Below are positions 27,561 to 35,663 of a DNA stretch of 64,000 nucleotides, in pieces; position 1 is the stretch's first letter; each line of letters begins with the position of its first letter. The stretch comes from JAJDIA01 sp031555145 (GTDB taxonomy: Bacteria; Bacteroidota; Bacteroidia; Bacteroidales; Tannerellaceae). The DNA lies in NCBI GenBank assembly GCA_031555145.1, contig JAVBUR010000052.1, positions 1-64,000 on the forward strand, read 5' to 3'. Made by a program: the position numbers and the translations under genes. The notes beneath the pieces are model-generated. The model did not search any database and was not told the origin of the DNA. It saw only the letters and a program-made list of their open reading frames with translations.

Positions 27561-28592
27561 TTACCAGAGTGGGATGACTATTTCCTCCCAGTCATCCACC
27601 GTAATGCTGTTTTTCTCATCAATGTAGGGGAGGTTGATGAAGTGGTCGCCCATCGTGTCGGAGTAGCCTACATTAATCTGGTGGGTTGGGATGATTTTAT
27701 CGGGCAATAGTGTCATCAACCGGGTGACGTCAAATGCTTGTTCAGGATGCAGTGTTCCGTTGTTCAACAGGAAGTCGAGTCGCAAGGTATATACGGGAGG
27801 TTCAACCAGTTTGCCGAATATCGTAAAGGTACAGGTGGTTGAACCGTCTTCGCTGTCGGGGTCGTATGTCCGATCTACGAACCGGAAAGCATGGCTGGCT
27901 GTGACGGCTGTTCGTTCGCCCGAAGCCAGGTAAACACCTGAGACCATTCCGCTTAGTGAACCTGAGACCAGCATCGAACTACCCAGATTGGTCGCATAGG
28001 CGGTGACGATCACTTGCTCGACCCGTGGAAGGGGGACAATATGGCTCAATGCCGTTACCGGGTTGATCGAATCTTTGGGTAGAGGTTTTCCAATCACTTG
28101 ATAACGTGTTTCCATCACAGTCTCTTCAGTTACGTGAAACCCTTCCATGCTCCAGGCCGCTAATATGTCAGGTTCCCTGATAAAAGGCAAATTGGAGTTA
28201 TGCACATAAAGCTTGTTGTTTATCTGTGACTTAATGCCCATGGCGGCAAATGTCTCCAAGCGGTCTGTTCCCGTAAAGCTGATGCCATCCCAGTCGTTAT
28301 CGTCTATCGTTTCATTAAATACCAATACGGAGTAGTTTCCGACCGGTACAGCGATTTCCGTATAGGTGAGGTTACCTTCAAGGTAATACTCAAGTGGCAC
28401 GCCCCTGTCTTCCGGGAAAAGCCAGATAGAAGCCCGGTGCATTTTTTCAACCTCGACACCCGATTGGGACCAGTCGATAGATACCGGAATAAGTGCGGTA
28501 TAATGGATTTCATCTTCCAACGGACGGCGTTCGCAGCCGGCTAAGAGGATAAGCAACAAACTGACCCGGAGTAGATTGATCATCTGTTTCAT
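27561..28592 (-). CDS. DUF5119 lipoprotein (fimbria-associated)
   Basis: This is a 343-residue lipoprotein (LLILLAGCERRPLEDE). The sequence YTALIPVSIDWSQSGVEVEK near the start and the following ASIWLFPEDRGVPLEYYLEG, VPVGNYSVLVFNETIDD are the usual DUF5119 beginning. Members sit beside fimbrillin and DUF3575 genes and are thought to be fimbrial accessory or anchor-like proteins, but no function is established. It overlaps the upstream DUF3575 gene by 4 bp. Confidence 0.8.
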   Translation of the reverse strand: MKQMINLLRVSLLLILLAGCERRPLEDEIHYTALIPVSIDWSQSGVEVEKMHRASIWLFPEDRGVPLEYYLEGNLTYTEIAVPVGNYSVLVFNETIDDNDWDGISFTGTDRLETFAAMGIKSQINNKLYVHNSNLPFIREPDILAAWSMEGFHVTEETVMETRYQVIGKPLPKDSINPVTALSHIVPLPRVEQVIVTAYATNLGSSMLVSGSLSGMVSGVYLASGERTAVTASHAFRFVDRTYDPDSEDGSTTCTFTIFGKLVEPPVYTLRLDFLLNNGTLHPEQAFDVTRLMTLLPDKIIPTHQINVGYSDTMGDHFINLPYIDEKNSITVDDWEEIVIPLW

Positions 28593-29323
28593 TTGGAGCC
28601 TCCTTTCAGGAAATTAAGGTTGATGGCAGGTGCTTTAACGTTGATAGCCGGCATTTTGATGTGTATGGTGGGCGTCCAGACAATGGAGACTTTCAGACGA
28701 CTTAGTCCGAACCAGGCAAATTCGCCTTCCCGCAACCTGATCAGGTGCCAGCCGCCTATCAGGTCTGTCCTTGCCTCATATCGGCGATAGTTGGTGCTGA
28801 AGTAGCCCAGCCCAGCCGAGAACTCAAGCGCCCAGTTTTCCTTGAACCGATGTACATATCCTGCGCTCAATCCGGATACAATATAAAATTCACCCTGTGT
28901 TCCTTTCCGGTCCCATTCAATATCAAAAAGACCGAGTCCGGCATAGGTGCCGATGAACCATTTATCCAATGGTTTTTGTCCCAGCCAATAGCGGCCTTCC
29001 AACGTGCCATTCAATATTTCAAGACCATGCTGCTTATTCTCAAGGAGCCACCAGGGAAATACCCATTCGGCAGCGATCGACCAATGTTGGGCAAACGCAT
29101 ACTCTACTTCCATATTAATGGCTGAAACGGCATCGAAGAGTAGGTTACTCTTGAATGCCCATATGTTGCCCGGGACATATGTGGGAATGCTGTCCGGGAT
29201 ATATTCGGTAACCGAATCAAAGACAGGAAGCGTATCAGTCGCCAGGCTTTGTATGTCTTGTGCTTGCACTTGTAACAATACAAAAAATGGGACAATTAAC
29301 ACTGTAGCAATATTTTTTTTCAT
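28589..29323 (-). CDS. DUF3575 outer-membrane protein
   Basis: The 244-residue protein has a signal peptide (VLIVPFFVLLQVQAQ). The DUF3575 body follows: WAFKSNLLFDAVSAINMEVE, WSIAAEWVFPWW, RYWLGQKPLDKWFIGTYAGL and GLSAGYVHRFKENWALEFSAG. These are alternating aromatic strands of a small barrel. The C-terminal repeat IKMPAINVKAPAINLNFLKG is unusual and proline-spaced. It starts the second transcription block of the locus, after a 520-bp non-coding gap, and is coupled to DUF5119. Function is unknown; the association with fimbrillins is known from many Bacteroidales. Confidence 0.82.
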   Translation of the reverse strand: MKKNIATVLIVPFFVLLQVQAQDIQSLATDTLPVFDSVTEYIPDSIPTYVPGNIWAFKSNLLFDAVSAINMEVEYAFAQHWSIAAEWVFPWWLLENKQHGLEILNGTLEGRYWLGQKPLDKWFIGTYAGLGLFDIEWDRKGTQGEFYIVSGLSAGYVHRFKENWALEFSAGLGYFSTNYRRYEARTDLIGGWHLIRLREGEFAWFGLSRLKVSIVWTPTIHIKMPAINVKAPAINLNFLKGGSK

Positions 29324-29707
29324 TTTTAGAAAATCAATATGATTACATAATAATGACTTTAGGAAAAGTGATTTTCCTGGTCAAATTGATTTTAAAATAA
29401 ATTTGAATGAGATTGATTTATTTTTTCTTGCTTTTAGGGCATAGTAAGGGGACGCCCTTCTAATGGTGTCGGTTTTTTCTTGCTATAATGCTACAATATT
29501 AAAGGGAATATCCTACACAATCCAGTAGTAGGAAATTTTGACTTATATCTGAATTTGATATTAAATCATTTTGTCGATGTAAAGATAATATAATAAAATA
29601 TAACAAGAAAACAATATGATGATAAATATGGTTATTATAGTGATTTATTGTTGTTTTGATAAGTTTGTAGACTCCTACAACTTATCCTGTGAGGTAACAT
29701 AAGGTAA

Positions 29708-29734
29708 AGGCGCCCCGTTCTATGAAGGGCGCCT
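29708..29734 (-). terminator. Intrinsic terminator after the beta-helix gene
   Basis: An 8-bp perfect stem (29708-29715 with 29727-29734, AGGCGCCC) has an 11-base loop. It has the same GGCGCC core and the same distance to an upstream GAGAGAGAGT motif as the terminator at 1076-1107. It divides the locus into an UpxY-surface protein block and a DUF3575-to-capsule block. Confidence 0.65.
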
Positions 29735-29768
29735 CTATAGTTAAGATATGACTAAATGCATAGCTAAT

Positions 29769-29796
29769 AAGGTATTGGCACTCTCTCTCAATAAAA
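29769..29796 (-). repeat. Conserved 3'-UTR motif, copy 2 (GAGAGAGAGT element)
   Basis: About 24 of 28 bases match 1137-1164, including TTGAGAGAGAGT on the minus strand. It lies 49 bp beyond the stop of the beta-helix gene and about 35 bp before the hairpin. The conserved spacing suggests that motif and hairpin form one duplicated 3'-end module. Confidence 0.55.
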
Positions 29797-29844
29797 TTTC
29801 GTATTTAGTTTTACTTTTTTTGTTGTATGTTGCTTTTATATTTA

Positions 29845-31512
29845 TTAGTATCCCGCACTCGCATAGAAATTTATTTGGTTTTTTCCTGCGAATGTATTGT
29901 TACCAATGATATCGTTGCAGTACTTTTTTAAGTATTCATTGCTTATGTTGTCTATGGAAGTCGGCGTTGTAATACAGTGATGGGTTATCCCTATCTTGGT
30001 TCCGCCGAAACTGTTATTGCTGTATGTAGCCCCCAGTACTTGCCCATCTACGATCTCGATATCGTTGGATGTACCTTTGCTTGTAAATGTACAATTGGTC
30101 ACAGTTATTGACCCATTGGCTGTTGGAGGATTAAAATACACACAGCCTCCTGACGGACTGTTAAATGTGCATCCATCCACGATAATGTGTTGATTGAAAT
30201 TGCTTTCGTTTTTCAAGGGAATGCGTCCTGTATCGGTCGTTCCGTTAAAATGGAAGTAGCATTTCCTTAAGGTCGTATTCCCTTTCGTTATAAATACAAC
30301 TCCCGGTTTACCGGTATCAGCAGGGGTGCCATAGAATTCGATGTTTTCGAAAGTCAGATTTCCTGTATGATTAAGGTGAACCGCTTTGATTTTTGTCCCG
30401 TCTGTCCCGGTGATCGAAATGGACTTGTTGGTTGTTATATAAAGACTTTCATTGAATACTTTGCCGGATAATAGGATGTTGTTGGTGCTGTCGGATGCGT
30501 AATAGATGGCGTCCTTAATGGAGGCATAGATCGTTTTCTTCTGTTCGTTGAGAATATCTCCAACAATTCCTTCGCCCATAATCTGGCTATTGTCATAGGC
30601 ATTCCAGTATACTCCCCGGGTCGTTGGAAACTGACAACTCTTTATTCTAACTACACCGGCACCTTGTCCTTTGACGGCCTCTTTTCCGCTTTCGATATTG
30701 AAAATACAGTTTTCTACATCAGCTTCGCCTCTTACCTCTAAACAGGTATGGCACCCATTCATTGGACGAATGCCATTAAATACGCAGTTTTTGATTGTTA
30801 CGTTAGTGTGCTGTTTAACTGTTACGGAGGCTTTTTCAAATATACAATCCTCAATAGTTGCAGTGAAGGATCTATTATTGCTACCCAGGTACAGGCCTCC
30901 TGACTGGCTGGTGTCTCCCGTCGGGCGAATCGTAGGAAGAGCTATACTGCAATTTTTCATGCGAAAGCCTGTGCTCTGTACTTCGATCGTCTTATTTGCA
31001 TGGTGTTTATCCATGAAAATTATATTTTCGAAAGTGACATTGTCAGATAATACAGTGACAAGATTTTGGGTAGTTAAAGCACCTTTCGCCTGTTGCGTAT
31101 TTCCATAAAGCACAACCCGGCCATTGCCACGTATGGTTAAACCTTTCTGATCTATAGTAGGCTTTACATCGGAGTATTGATTGTTGCCGATTTTCAGGAA
31201 GAAATCTTTATTCTGTACAGCAAGAGCCGGGTCTACAGTCAGTGGATATTCTCCGGCTGCCAGTTCGATTATTTCATTGGCTTTTGCGTCATTAACAGCC
31301 TCTTTGACTGTTTCGTATTTTTTGCCGGTTGTCTTGTTGATGATCCCATAGGGTTGGGCGCCCTGCTTTGTCGACTTGACCGTGATAGGTGTCTCAACCT
31401 TTGAGTCGCTACCGGAAACCCTGTTTTCTTCCTGCGAACAGGATGTGAAGGCGACTATTACCGCCAGCATCAGAAAAGATAATACGTATCTTATTTCTGT
31501 ATTTGTTTTCAT
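29845..31512 (-). CDS. Right-handed beta-helix surface lipoprotein
   Basis: From ATG at 31512 the product is 555 residues with a lipoprotein signal (VIVAFTSCSQEENR). I rejected the in-frame ATG at 31542 because it lies inside the upstream gene and would mask the signal. The body is a long series of short repeats with the beta-helix rhythm, for example VTFENIIFMDKHHANKTIEV, ATIEDCIFEKASVTV, NVTIKNCVFNGIRP and LTFENIEFYGTPADTG, with stacked Asn/Cys/Phe positions. Such folds bind or cleave carbohydrates, or serve as stalks. No catalytic residues are recognisable. It ends the first transcription block. Confidence 0.75.
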   Translation of the reverse strand: MKTNTEIRYVLSFLMLAVIVAFTSCSQEENRVSGSDSKVETPITVKSTKQGAQPYGIINKTTGKKYETVKEAVNDAKANEIIELAAGEYPLTVDPALAVQNKDFFLKIGNNQYSDVKPTIDQKGLTIRGNGRVVLYGNTQQAKGALTTQNLVTVLSDNVTFENIIFMDKHHANKTIEVQSTGFRMKNCSIALPTIRPTGDTSQSGGLYLGSNNRSFTATIEDCIFEKASVTVKQHTNVTIKNCVFNGIRPMNGCHTCLEVRGEADVENCIFNIESGKEAVKGQGAGVVRIKSCQFPTTRGVYWNAYDNSQIMGEGIVGDILNEQKKTIYASIKDAIYYASDSTNNILLSGKVFNESLYITTNKSISITGTDGTKIKAVHLNHTGNLTFENIEFYGTPADTGKPGVVFITKGNTTLRKCYFHFNGTTDTGRIPLKNESNFNQHIIVDGCTFNSPSGGCVYFNPPTANGSITVTNCTFTSKGTSNDIEIVDGQVLGATYSNNSFGGTKIGITHHCITTPTSIDNISNEYLKKYCNDIIGNNTFAGKNQINFYASAGY

Positions 31513-31522
31513 CTGATATGGA

Positions 31523-32482
31523 TCACCATAATCCCGGGGCATTGCTATGTGTAAGGAAACCGGAACGGATCACGGTCAGTTCTCCTCGCGTCAGCGGTAC
31601 GTTCACCTCTCCGGTCTCATTGACCAGAACCCCTTCTTCATCGAAAATCTGAACACCAAGAATAGCCTTAGAGGGGCGGTCATTGGTGAACGGATAGCTA
31701 AAGGCAATAATCGCTTCTTTATCATTAATTACCTGAAACGTGCCGGAATACCACAGGCCGGTCCTCGCTTCGTTCAACAGTCCGGTGTAGGCGTCGAGGC
31801 CAATGGATGTATAGTCTTCGTAGTATATTTTTGCTGTGAAGTTGTTTATAGTTGTTTTAGCCAACCCCAACCCTTGGGTGCGTGTGTGGGCTATAAACTC
31901 TTCCACGTCATTGGTGACAAGGATGTATTTGGCCACCGGACGGGTCATCTCCATCGAAAGGGTAACATCTATACCGCGCCGATCCCTGTATGGCAACAGA
32001 TCGAGATCCTTAAACCCATAGAAACAATCGCTCATATCGGTATTCCCTGTCAGCGGTTCTTGTTGGCGTATACTTCTCAAGCCGTCAGCTGTTGTATAGA
32101 GGTTGTCTGTATGGGTGTCGGCTGGTACATGGTCTATCCAAGCCACTATACGGTGTTTTATTGCCGGTAACTGAAATGTTTCCTTGGCGACGGCATCTGT
32201 CAGATTGGTGCCCAGCAGCATTTCTTTTCGAAGCACAGGAACACTTTTATTGTCGGCCTTATAAGCTTCCATGACAAAACGCCAGGTATGGTTATCAGGT
32301 TTATAGACCGGAAACTCTCCGTCGTTTGTCAGGTCGGAGCTCTTGAGAAAAGCTTCCAGGTGAACGTTGACTGGCGTTGGGTCGACCGGGTTTTCATCCG
32401 GAAACTCGTGGATCGTATCGCATGACACGACCATAGCCCAGATGAGCCACCATAGACTGATCGTATATATAGACTTTCTCAT
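31523..32482 (-). CDS. Fimbria-associated lipoprotein (DUF6562-like)
   Basis: The 319-residue protein has a lipoprotein signal (WAMVVSCDTIHEF). The mature sequence includes KHRIVAWIDHVPADTHTDNL and MEMTRPVAKYILVTNDVEEF, segments I associate with DUF6562-type or FimB/Mfa2-like accessory lipoproteins of Bacteroidales. The family assignment is tentative; no enzyme motif is seen. It lies 8 bp after the OmpA-DUF3575 gene and 10 bp before the beta-helix lipoprotein gene, in the same operon. Confidence 0.6.
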   Translation of the reverse strand: MRKSIYTISLWWLIWAMVVSCDTIHEFPDENPVDPTPVNVHLEAFLKSSDLTNDGEFPVYKPDNHTWRFVMEAYKADNKSVPVLRKEMLLGTNLTDAVAKETFQLPAIKHRIVAWIDHVPADTHTDNLYTTADGLRSIRQQEPLTGNTDMSDCFYGFKDLDLLPYRDRRGIDVTLSMEMTRPVAKYILVTNDVEEFIAHTRTQGLGLAKTTINNFTAKIYYEDYTSIGLDAYTGLLNEARTGLWYSGTFQVINDKEAIIAFSYPFTNDRPSKAILGVQIFDEEGVLVNETGEVNVPLTRGELTVIRSGFLTHSNAPGLW

Positions 32483-32490
32483 AAAGCGAG

Positions 32491-33642
32491 TTATTTGCTA
32501 AAGCGATAGATAAGGTTAAAACCCCACTTGGTCGGTCCCCAATAGTGCGTCCGTTTGCTTTCAAACCGGGCTCCGTTCGTTACATTATAGAATTTATCAT
32601 TGTTGAGGTAGAGATAACCTAACCCCAGCGTGAACTCTATACTCCAATGTCTGTTGAATGGGAGTGCATAGCCATAACTGAATCCTCCTCCGTAGAATGG
32701 CGAATCGCCATTCGCATCCTGAAGACGGTTACGGTAACCGAGGCCGATGTTGTACCAGCCCCCCATCAGGTAGGCCCCCAGGTAATGACTGCCCATCGGC
32801 TGTTTCAGCCAATACCTCAATTCGGGTTGCGTCATAAGAATACGGCACTTGAAGTGTTCGCTGATGGTGTATGGACTGTAATAGAACGGTAAATCGACCG
32901 AGAGATGTGCACTCAAGGGAACCTCTATTCCCAGATTCGCTACCACAAGAGCATAGGCGGCCATATTGACCTTAATACCCAGCACACTTTTGGGGGCGGA
33001 TGCTGCAGGAGTTACTTCCGGTTGCTGTACGATAGCCTCGGCTGCTTTCATGGTATTGATGAGTGATGCCGGGGCTGGATCCTCTAGGGGGGTAATGTCT
33101 TGTGTAATGAAAGGCTCGGGTGTTTCCTCTTTGGCGACAACGGCAGGAGTGGGGGGCGGGGAAACGACAGGGGGTGTGATGGCTTCCTTTGGAGGTGCTT
33201 GTGTTTTTAATAATGCGACGGATGTAGCGCCTGTTCCTTTTATGTCGTCCGGGTCTTCCATCCGGTAATTGACAGCGATCACGCGTCGATTGATTTGCGG
33301 ATATTTCCAAATAAGATAGATCCTGACAGCTTTCGCCCTGCGTTCCCCAAGGCTCTGACATTCATCGGGCTGACCAACCGGCGATATACTGGTAGTGATG
33401 TCCAGGGAGTCCATGGCTGAAACTATCGACTTGTTTCCTATGATTCGATCCAACTCTTTTAATACGGCGTTGTTGGACTTATACCCACTGTCCACCACAG
33501 CCCTGTCGGGGCGAAAATGGAGTACCACATGGGCAAGGGTGTCTATTTGTTTTTGCCCATCTTGTCCATAACATACTCCTCCGCTAAACAACAGGGATAC
33601 AGCGATGAGTGGTAATAAGATGAGTGGTATTCTTGTCTTCAT
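32491..33642 (-). CDS. OmpA-like / DUF3575 fusion outer-membrane protein
   Basis: At 383 residues it has a signal peptide (VSLLFSGGVCYGQ) and an N-terminal OmpA-like part (about 30-150; HVVLHFRPDRAVVDSGYKSN and SLGERRAKAVRIYLIWKY). A proline-rich linker follows (about 165-215). The C-terminal DUF3575 domain is GIKVNMAAYALVVANLGIEV, RYWLKQPMGSHYLGAYLMGG and HWSIEFTLGLGYLYLNNDKF. The OmpA-like part could touch peptidoglycan while the DUF3575 part sits in the outer membrane, an arrangement seen beside fimbrillin-type operons. It lies 39 bp downstream of upxY, where a upxZ gene would be expected in a Bacteroides capsule locus. Confidence 0.8.
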   Translation of the reverse strand: MKTRIPLILLPLIAVSLLFSGGVCYGQDGQKQIDTLAHVVLHFRPDRAVVDSGYKSNNAVLKELDRIIGNKSIVSAMDSLDITTSISPVGQPDECQSLGERRAKAVRIYLIWKYPQINRRVIAVNYRMEDPDDIKGTGATSVALLKTQAPPKEAITPPVVSPPPTPAVVAKEETPEPFITQDITPLEDPAPASLINTMKAAEAIVQQPEVTPAASAPKSVLGIKVNMAAYALVVANLGIEVPLSAHLSVDLPFYYSPYTISEHFKCRILMTQPELRYWLKQPMGSHYLGAYLMGGWYNIGLGYRNRLQDANGDSPFYGGGFSYGYALPFNRHWSIEFTLGLGYLYLNNDKFYNVTNGARFESKRTHYWGPTKWGFNLIYRFSK

Positions 33643-33681
33643 TTCTCTATATTTTTCACTGGAACAGAAATGATACTGAAT

Positions 33682-34257
33682 TTATACAGCATCCGTCTCC
33701 AGTTCAGCTAATAACGACGGATGGATATGGGCGGTAGCTATCGCCCAATTGCCATCGAGATTGACCATGACACGGCGGTCGCGTTTGATGCGTACGATCG
33801 TTCCTTCTACACCTTTGAATATGCCGTCGAGGACACGTACTCGTTTTCCCGTTTTTAATTGGGGAGCGACATAATCCAGATAGATCAGTTGTTCGTTCAT
33901 AGTGCCGGATACGGCTATGAAATGTTGCATTTCTTTCTCCCGGATGACGATGGGGACATGCTTGCTTCTATCCATGATGTATCGTAAAGGCAGCCGCCCT
34001 TCGAGCCCCTTTTTCAACGTGTTTATTTCCGGACGTGTGGCATGGATGAAAATAAGGTTCCGGATGGCAGGCACTACTATTTTTTGCCTTCTGCCGGCCT
34101 TTATTTTTTCTTCATGCCGCATTGGGATAAAACATTGAATATGATTCGTGTCTAAATAATCTTTAAGTTTCAATTCACGACCATAGGTTACGCGCATGGC
34201 GAACCATTCAGGACTAATTTCTGAAAGCACGACTAAATGAGGTTTGAGTAAAAACAC
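33682..34257 (-). CDS. UpxY-family NusG-like transcription antiterminator
   Basis: The 191-residue protein has the NusG N-terminal domain (EWFAMRVTYGRELKLKDYLD ... IQCFIPMRHEE, about residues 16-50). The C-terminal KOW domain is KTGKRVRVLDGIFKGVEGTI, about 135-155. In Bacteroides fragilis each UpxY acts on its own capsule operon to prevent premature termination in the leader. Here it is the first gene after an invertible promoter and a leader of about 230 bp, and it heads a minus-strand operon that contains internal terminators. No upxZ gene follows. ATG at 34257 keeps the complete NusG domain; an internal ATG would cut it. Confidence 0.9.
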   Translation of the reverse strand: MFLLKPHLVVLSEISPEWFAMRVTYGRELKLKDYLDTNHIQCFIPMRHEEKIKAGRRQKIVVPAIRNLIFIHATRPEINTLKKGLEGRLPLRYIMDRSKHVPIVIREKEMQHFIAVSGTMNEQLIYLDYVAPQLKTGKRVRVLDGIFKGVEGTIVRIKRDRRVMVNLDGNWAIATAHIHPSLLAELETDAV

Positions 34258-34325
34258 AACTTGGGGACGCTCGAATAAAAAATCTTCGGGCTCTTAGCAT
34301 AGGAAATTAAAAAATCTGTTAATCG

Positions 34326-34355
34326 AAAACAGCAGCACTATCCAGTAGCTGTTTT
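34326..34355 (-). promoter_or_regulatory. Leader hairpin before upxY (candidate attenuator)
   Basis: On the minus strand AAAACAGC pairs with GCTGTTTT (8 bp), and a further 4 bp can form across a 2-base bulge, ending in four T. It lies in the leader between the invertible promoter and the upxY start, where UpxY-type antitermination acts in Bacteroides. A second short hairpin (TGTGC/GCACA) lies at about 34396-34411. Function is inferred from position. Confidence 0.5.
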
Positions 34356-34485
34356 TCTGTTGATCAATTTTAAGATTTACTGGTGTTGGTGGAAGTGTGC
34401 ATATCGCACATATTTCCCCCTTGTGAATGCAATACGTTTTAAAGTGCCTAATCGATTGATATATAATATTATAGGCTTCTTGTTT

Positions 34486-34687
34486 AAACGTTCGTTTTTT
34501 CAAACAGTTTGCACATTTTTATGGAATAATTTTTTTCCTGGATTTCAGGGCGATAATTGTGTGAAATAGGCATGAAAAGCATGTTTTTTTAGATTTATGT
34601 GATATTTTTTCTATTAATAAGTGCTTAAATTTACTTTTCTTTACTACATTTGCAAAGAGGAAATGGTGTTCGAAAAAACGAACGTTT
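34486..34687. promoter_or_regulatory. Invertible promoter segment with 20-bp inverted repeats
   Basis: The left repeat 34486-34505 (AAACGTTCGTTTTTTCAAAC) matches the reverse complement of 34668-34687 at 19 of 20 positions, leaving a 162-bp invertible segment. Both arms contain AAACGTTCGT, which fits the ARACGTWCGT core I recall for Mpi-controlled promoter inversions in B. fragilis. The size, position before upxY and the adjacent serine recombinase gene fit the same system. Confidence 0.88.
34645..34652 (+). promoter_or_regulatory. Promoter -7 box inside the invertible segment, facing right (OFF for capsule)
   Basis: TACATTTG matches the Bacteroidales -7 consensus TAnnTTTG and lies 15 bp inside the right inverted repeat. 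No such box is found on the minus strand of the segment. In the orientation sequenced, transcription would leave toward the recombinase gene rather than toward upxY. The -33 box is not well conserved. Confidence 0.65.
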
Positions 34688-34996
34688 TTTCAGGAATTGA
34701 ACGTGTTGCAACTGCCTGTCCGGCAGTTGTATGTATAGTGCGCATCGGAATTTTCCGTTTTAAACTCTCAAGATCAGGCTCCTGTCGAAAGGCAGTTGCT
34801 CTATTAGGTTATCTCTCTAAATTAACCATATGCGGTCTGGTTGTATGGTGTTTTTATTGGCTTCGAAAAGTGGATACAGTAAAAATTATGTTAACTCATT
34901 TGCTACTTAGCAGGCGGAGCGTGTTATAATAGGATAGATAAGTTAATTGTTTTTGCGTCAGCTTGTATGGCTGATTTATCTCTAAAAGTTTAAACT

Positions 34997-35605
34997 ATGA
35001 TAGTAGCATATGTGCGTGTAAGTACAGACAAACAAAATTTGACCAATCAGAGCAAAGAAATTAAGCGATTTGCTCAGCTTCGAAAGATTAAAGTTGATCA
35101 ATGGGAGGAAGAAGTAGTTAGTGGAACAGTGGATAAAAAAGACCGTTTACTGGAAGATGTAGTGGGTAGATTAGGTAAAGGTGATACGTTGATTGTTACC
35201 GAAATATCACGGCTAAGTCGTTCTCTCCTCGAGATCATCACGATTATGCAGGATTGCATTAACCGCGGAATCAATGTGTTGAGTATTAAAGATGGATATA
35301 CCTTCGACAATAGCTTGAGCAGCAAAGCGCTGATGCTTGTGTTCGGCTTTGTGGCAGAATATGAGCGAAACCTGATCTCCAGTCGTACCTGCGAGGCATT
35401 GGCTAATCTCAAGGCCCGGGGTGTGAAGTTGGGCAGGCCACTCGGCTCTTCGCCTAAGTTGAATCTGCTGATAAAGAATAAACAGAAAGTAGAAGAATTA
35501 TTACGGAATGGCATCTCGATCCGTGAGATTTGTCTGAAATTTGGCATCGGACGAAGTACCTATGATGTGTTTCGAAAGAAATACCTGGATTCGGATTGTG
35601 CTTGA
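34997..35605 (+). CDS. Mpi-type serine site-specific recombinase (DNA invertase)
   Basis: The 202-residue protein has the resolvase/invertase catalytic domain (about 1-140). The nucleophile serine lies in AYVRVSTDKQNLTNQ, with TLIVTEISRLSRSLLEIITI and LVFGFVAEYERNLISSRTCE following. A C-terminal helix-turn-helix ends the protein (GISIREICLKFGIGRSTYDV, about 172-191). Short members of this type invert promoters in Bacteroidales. It lies 309 bp from the inverted repeats and may be co-expressed from the invertible promoter in the present orientation. The 34688-34996 stretch before it holds no other gene I can support, only small hairpins. It might also act at other sites in the genome, as Mpi does. 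Confidence 0.92.
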   Translation: MIVAYVRVSTDKQNLTNQSKEIKRFAQLRKIKVDQWEEEVVSGTVDKKDRLLEDVVGRLGKGDTLIVTEISRLSRSLLEIITIMQDCINRGINVLSIKDGYTFDNSLSSKALMLVFGFVAEYERNLISSRTCEALANLKARGVKLGRPLGSSPKLNLLIKNKQKVEELLRNGISIREICLKFGIGRSTYDVFRKKYLDSDCA

Positions 35606-35613
35606 ATAAATAA

Positions 35614-35638
35614 AGGGTGTGTCCAAACGGCACACCCT
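35614..35638. terminator. Bidirectional terminator between converging genes
   Basis: AGGGTGTG (35614-35621) pairs with CACACCCT (35631-35638), and an inner CC/GG pair can extend the stem across a bulge. On the minus strand it is followed by TTTATTTATT. It lies between the ends of the recombinase gene (+) and the acetyl esterase gene (-). Confidence 0.75.
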
Positions 35639-35663
35639 GTTGGTTTTATGACGATGAAATCTG

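Larger units (their letters stand above)
29324..29844 (-). other. Non-coding interval between two blocks of the surface/capsule locus
   Basis: This 521-bp AT-rich gap has no supportable gene. It holds the terminator at 29708-29734 and the conserved motif at 29769-29796. There are two smaller hairpins, one at about 29660-29684 (GTAG/CTAC core) and one near 29512-29532. A weak promoter-like TATCTTTA on the minus strand at 29580-29587 could serve the DUF3575 gene, but I cannot support a clear -33 box. Confidence 0.6.

Noticed and set aside
34621..34929. Open frame of about 100 residues across the right inverted repeat
   Set aside because: It contains the promoter box and the repeat, has no family resemblance and no good start context.
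34997..35605. Prophage or transposon resolvase
   Set aside because: No phage or transposon genes surround it. The adjacent inverted repeats with a promoter between them fit a promoter invertase better.
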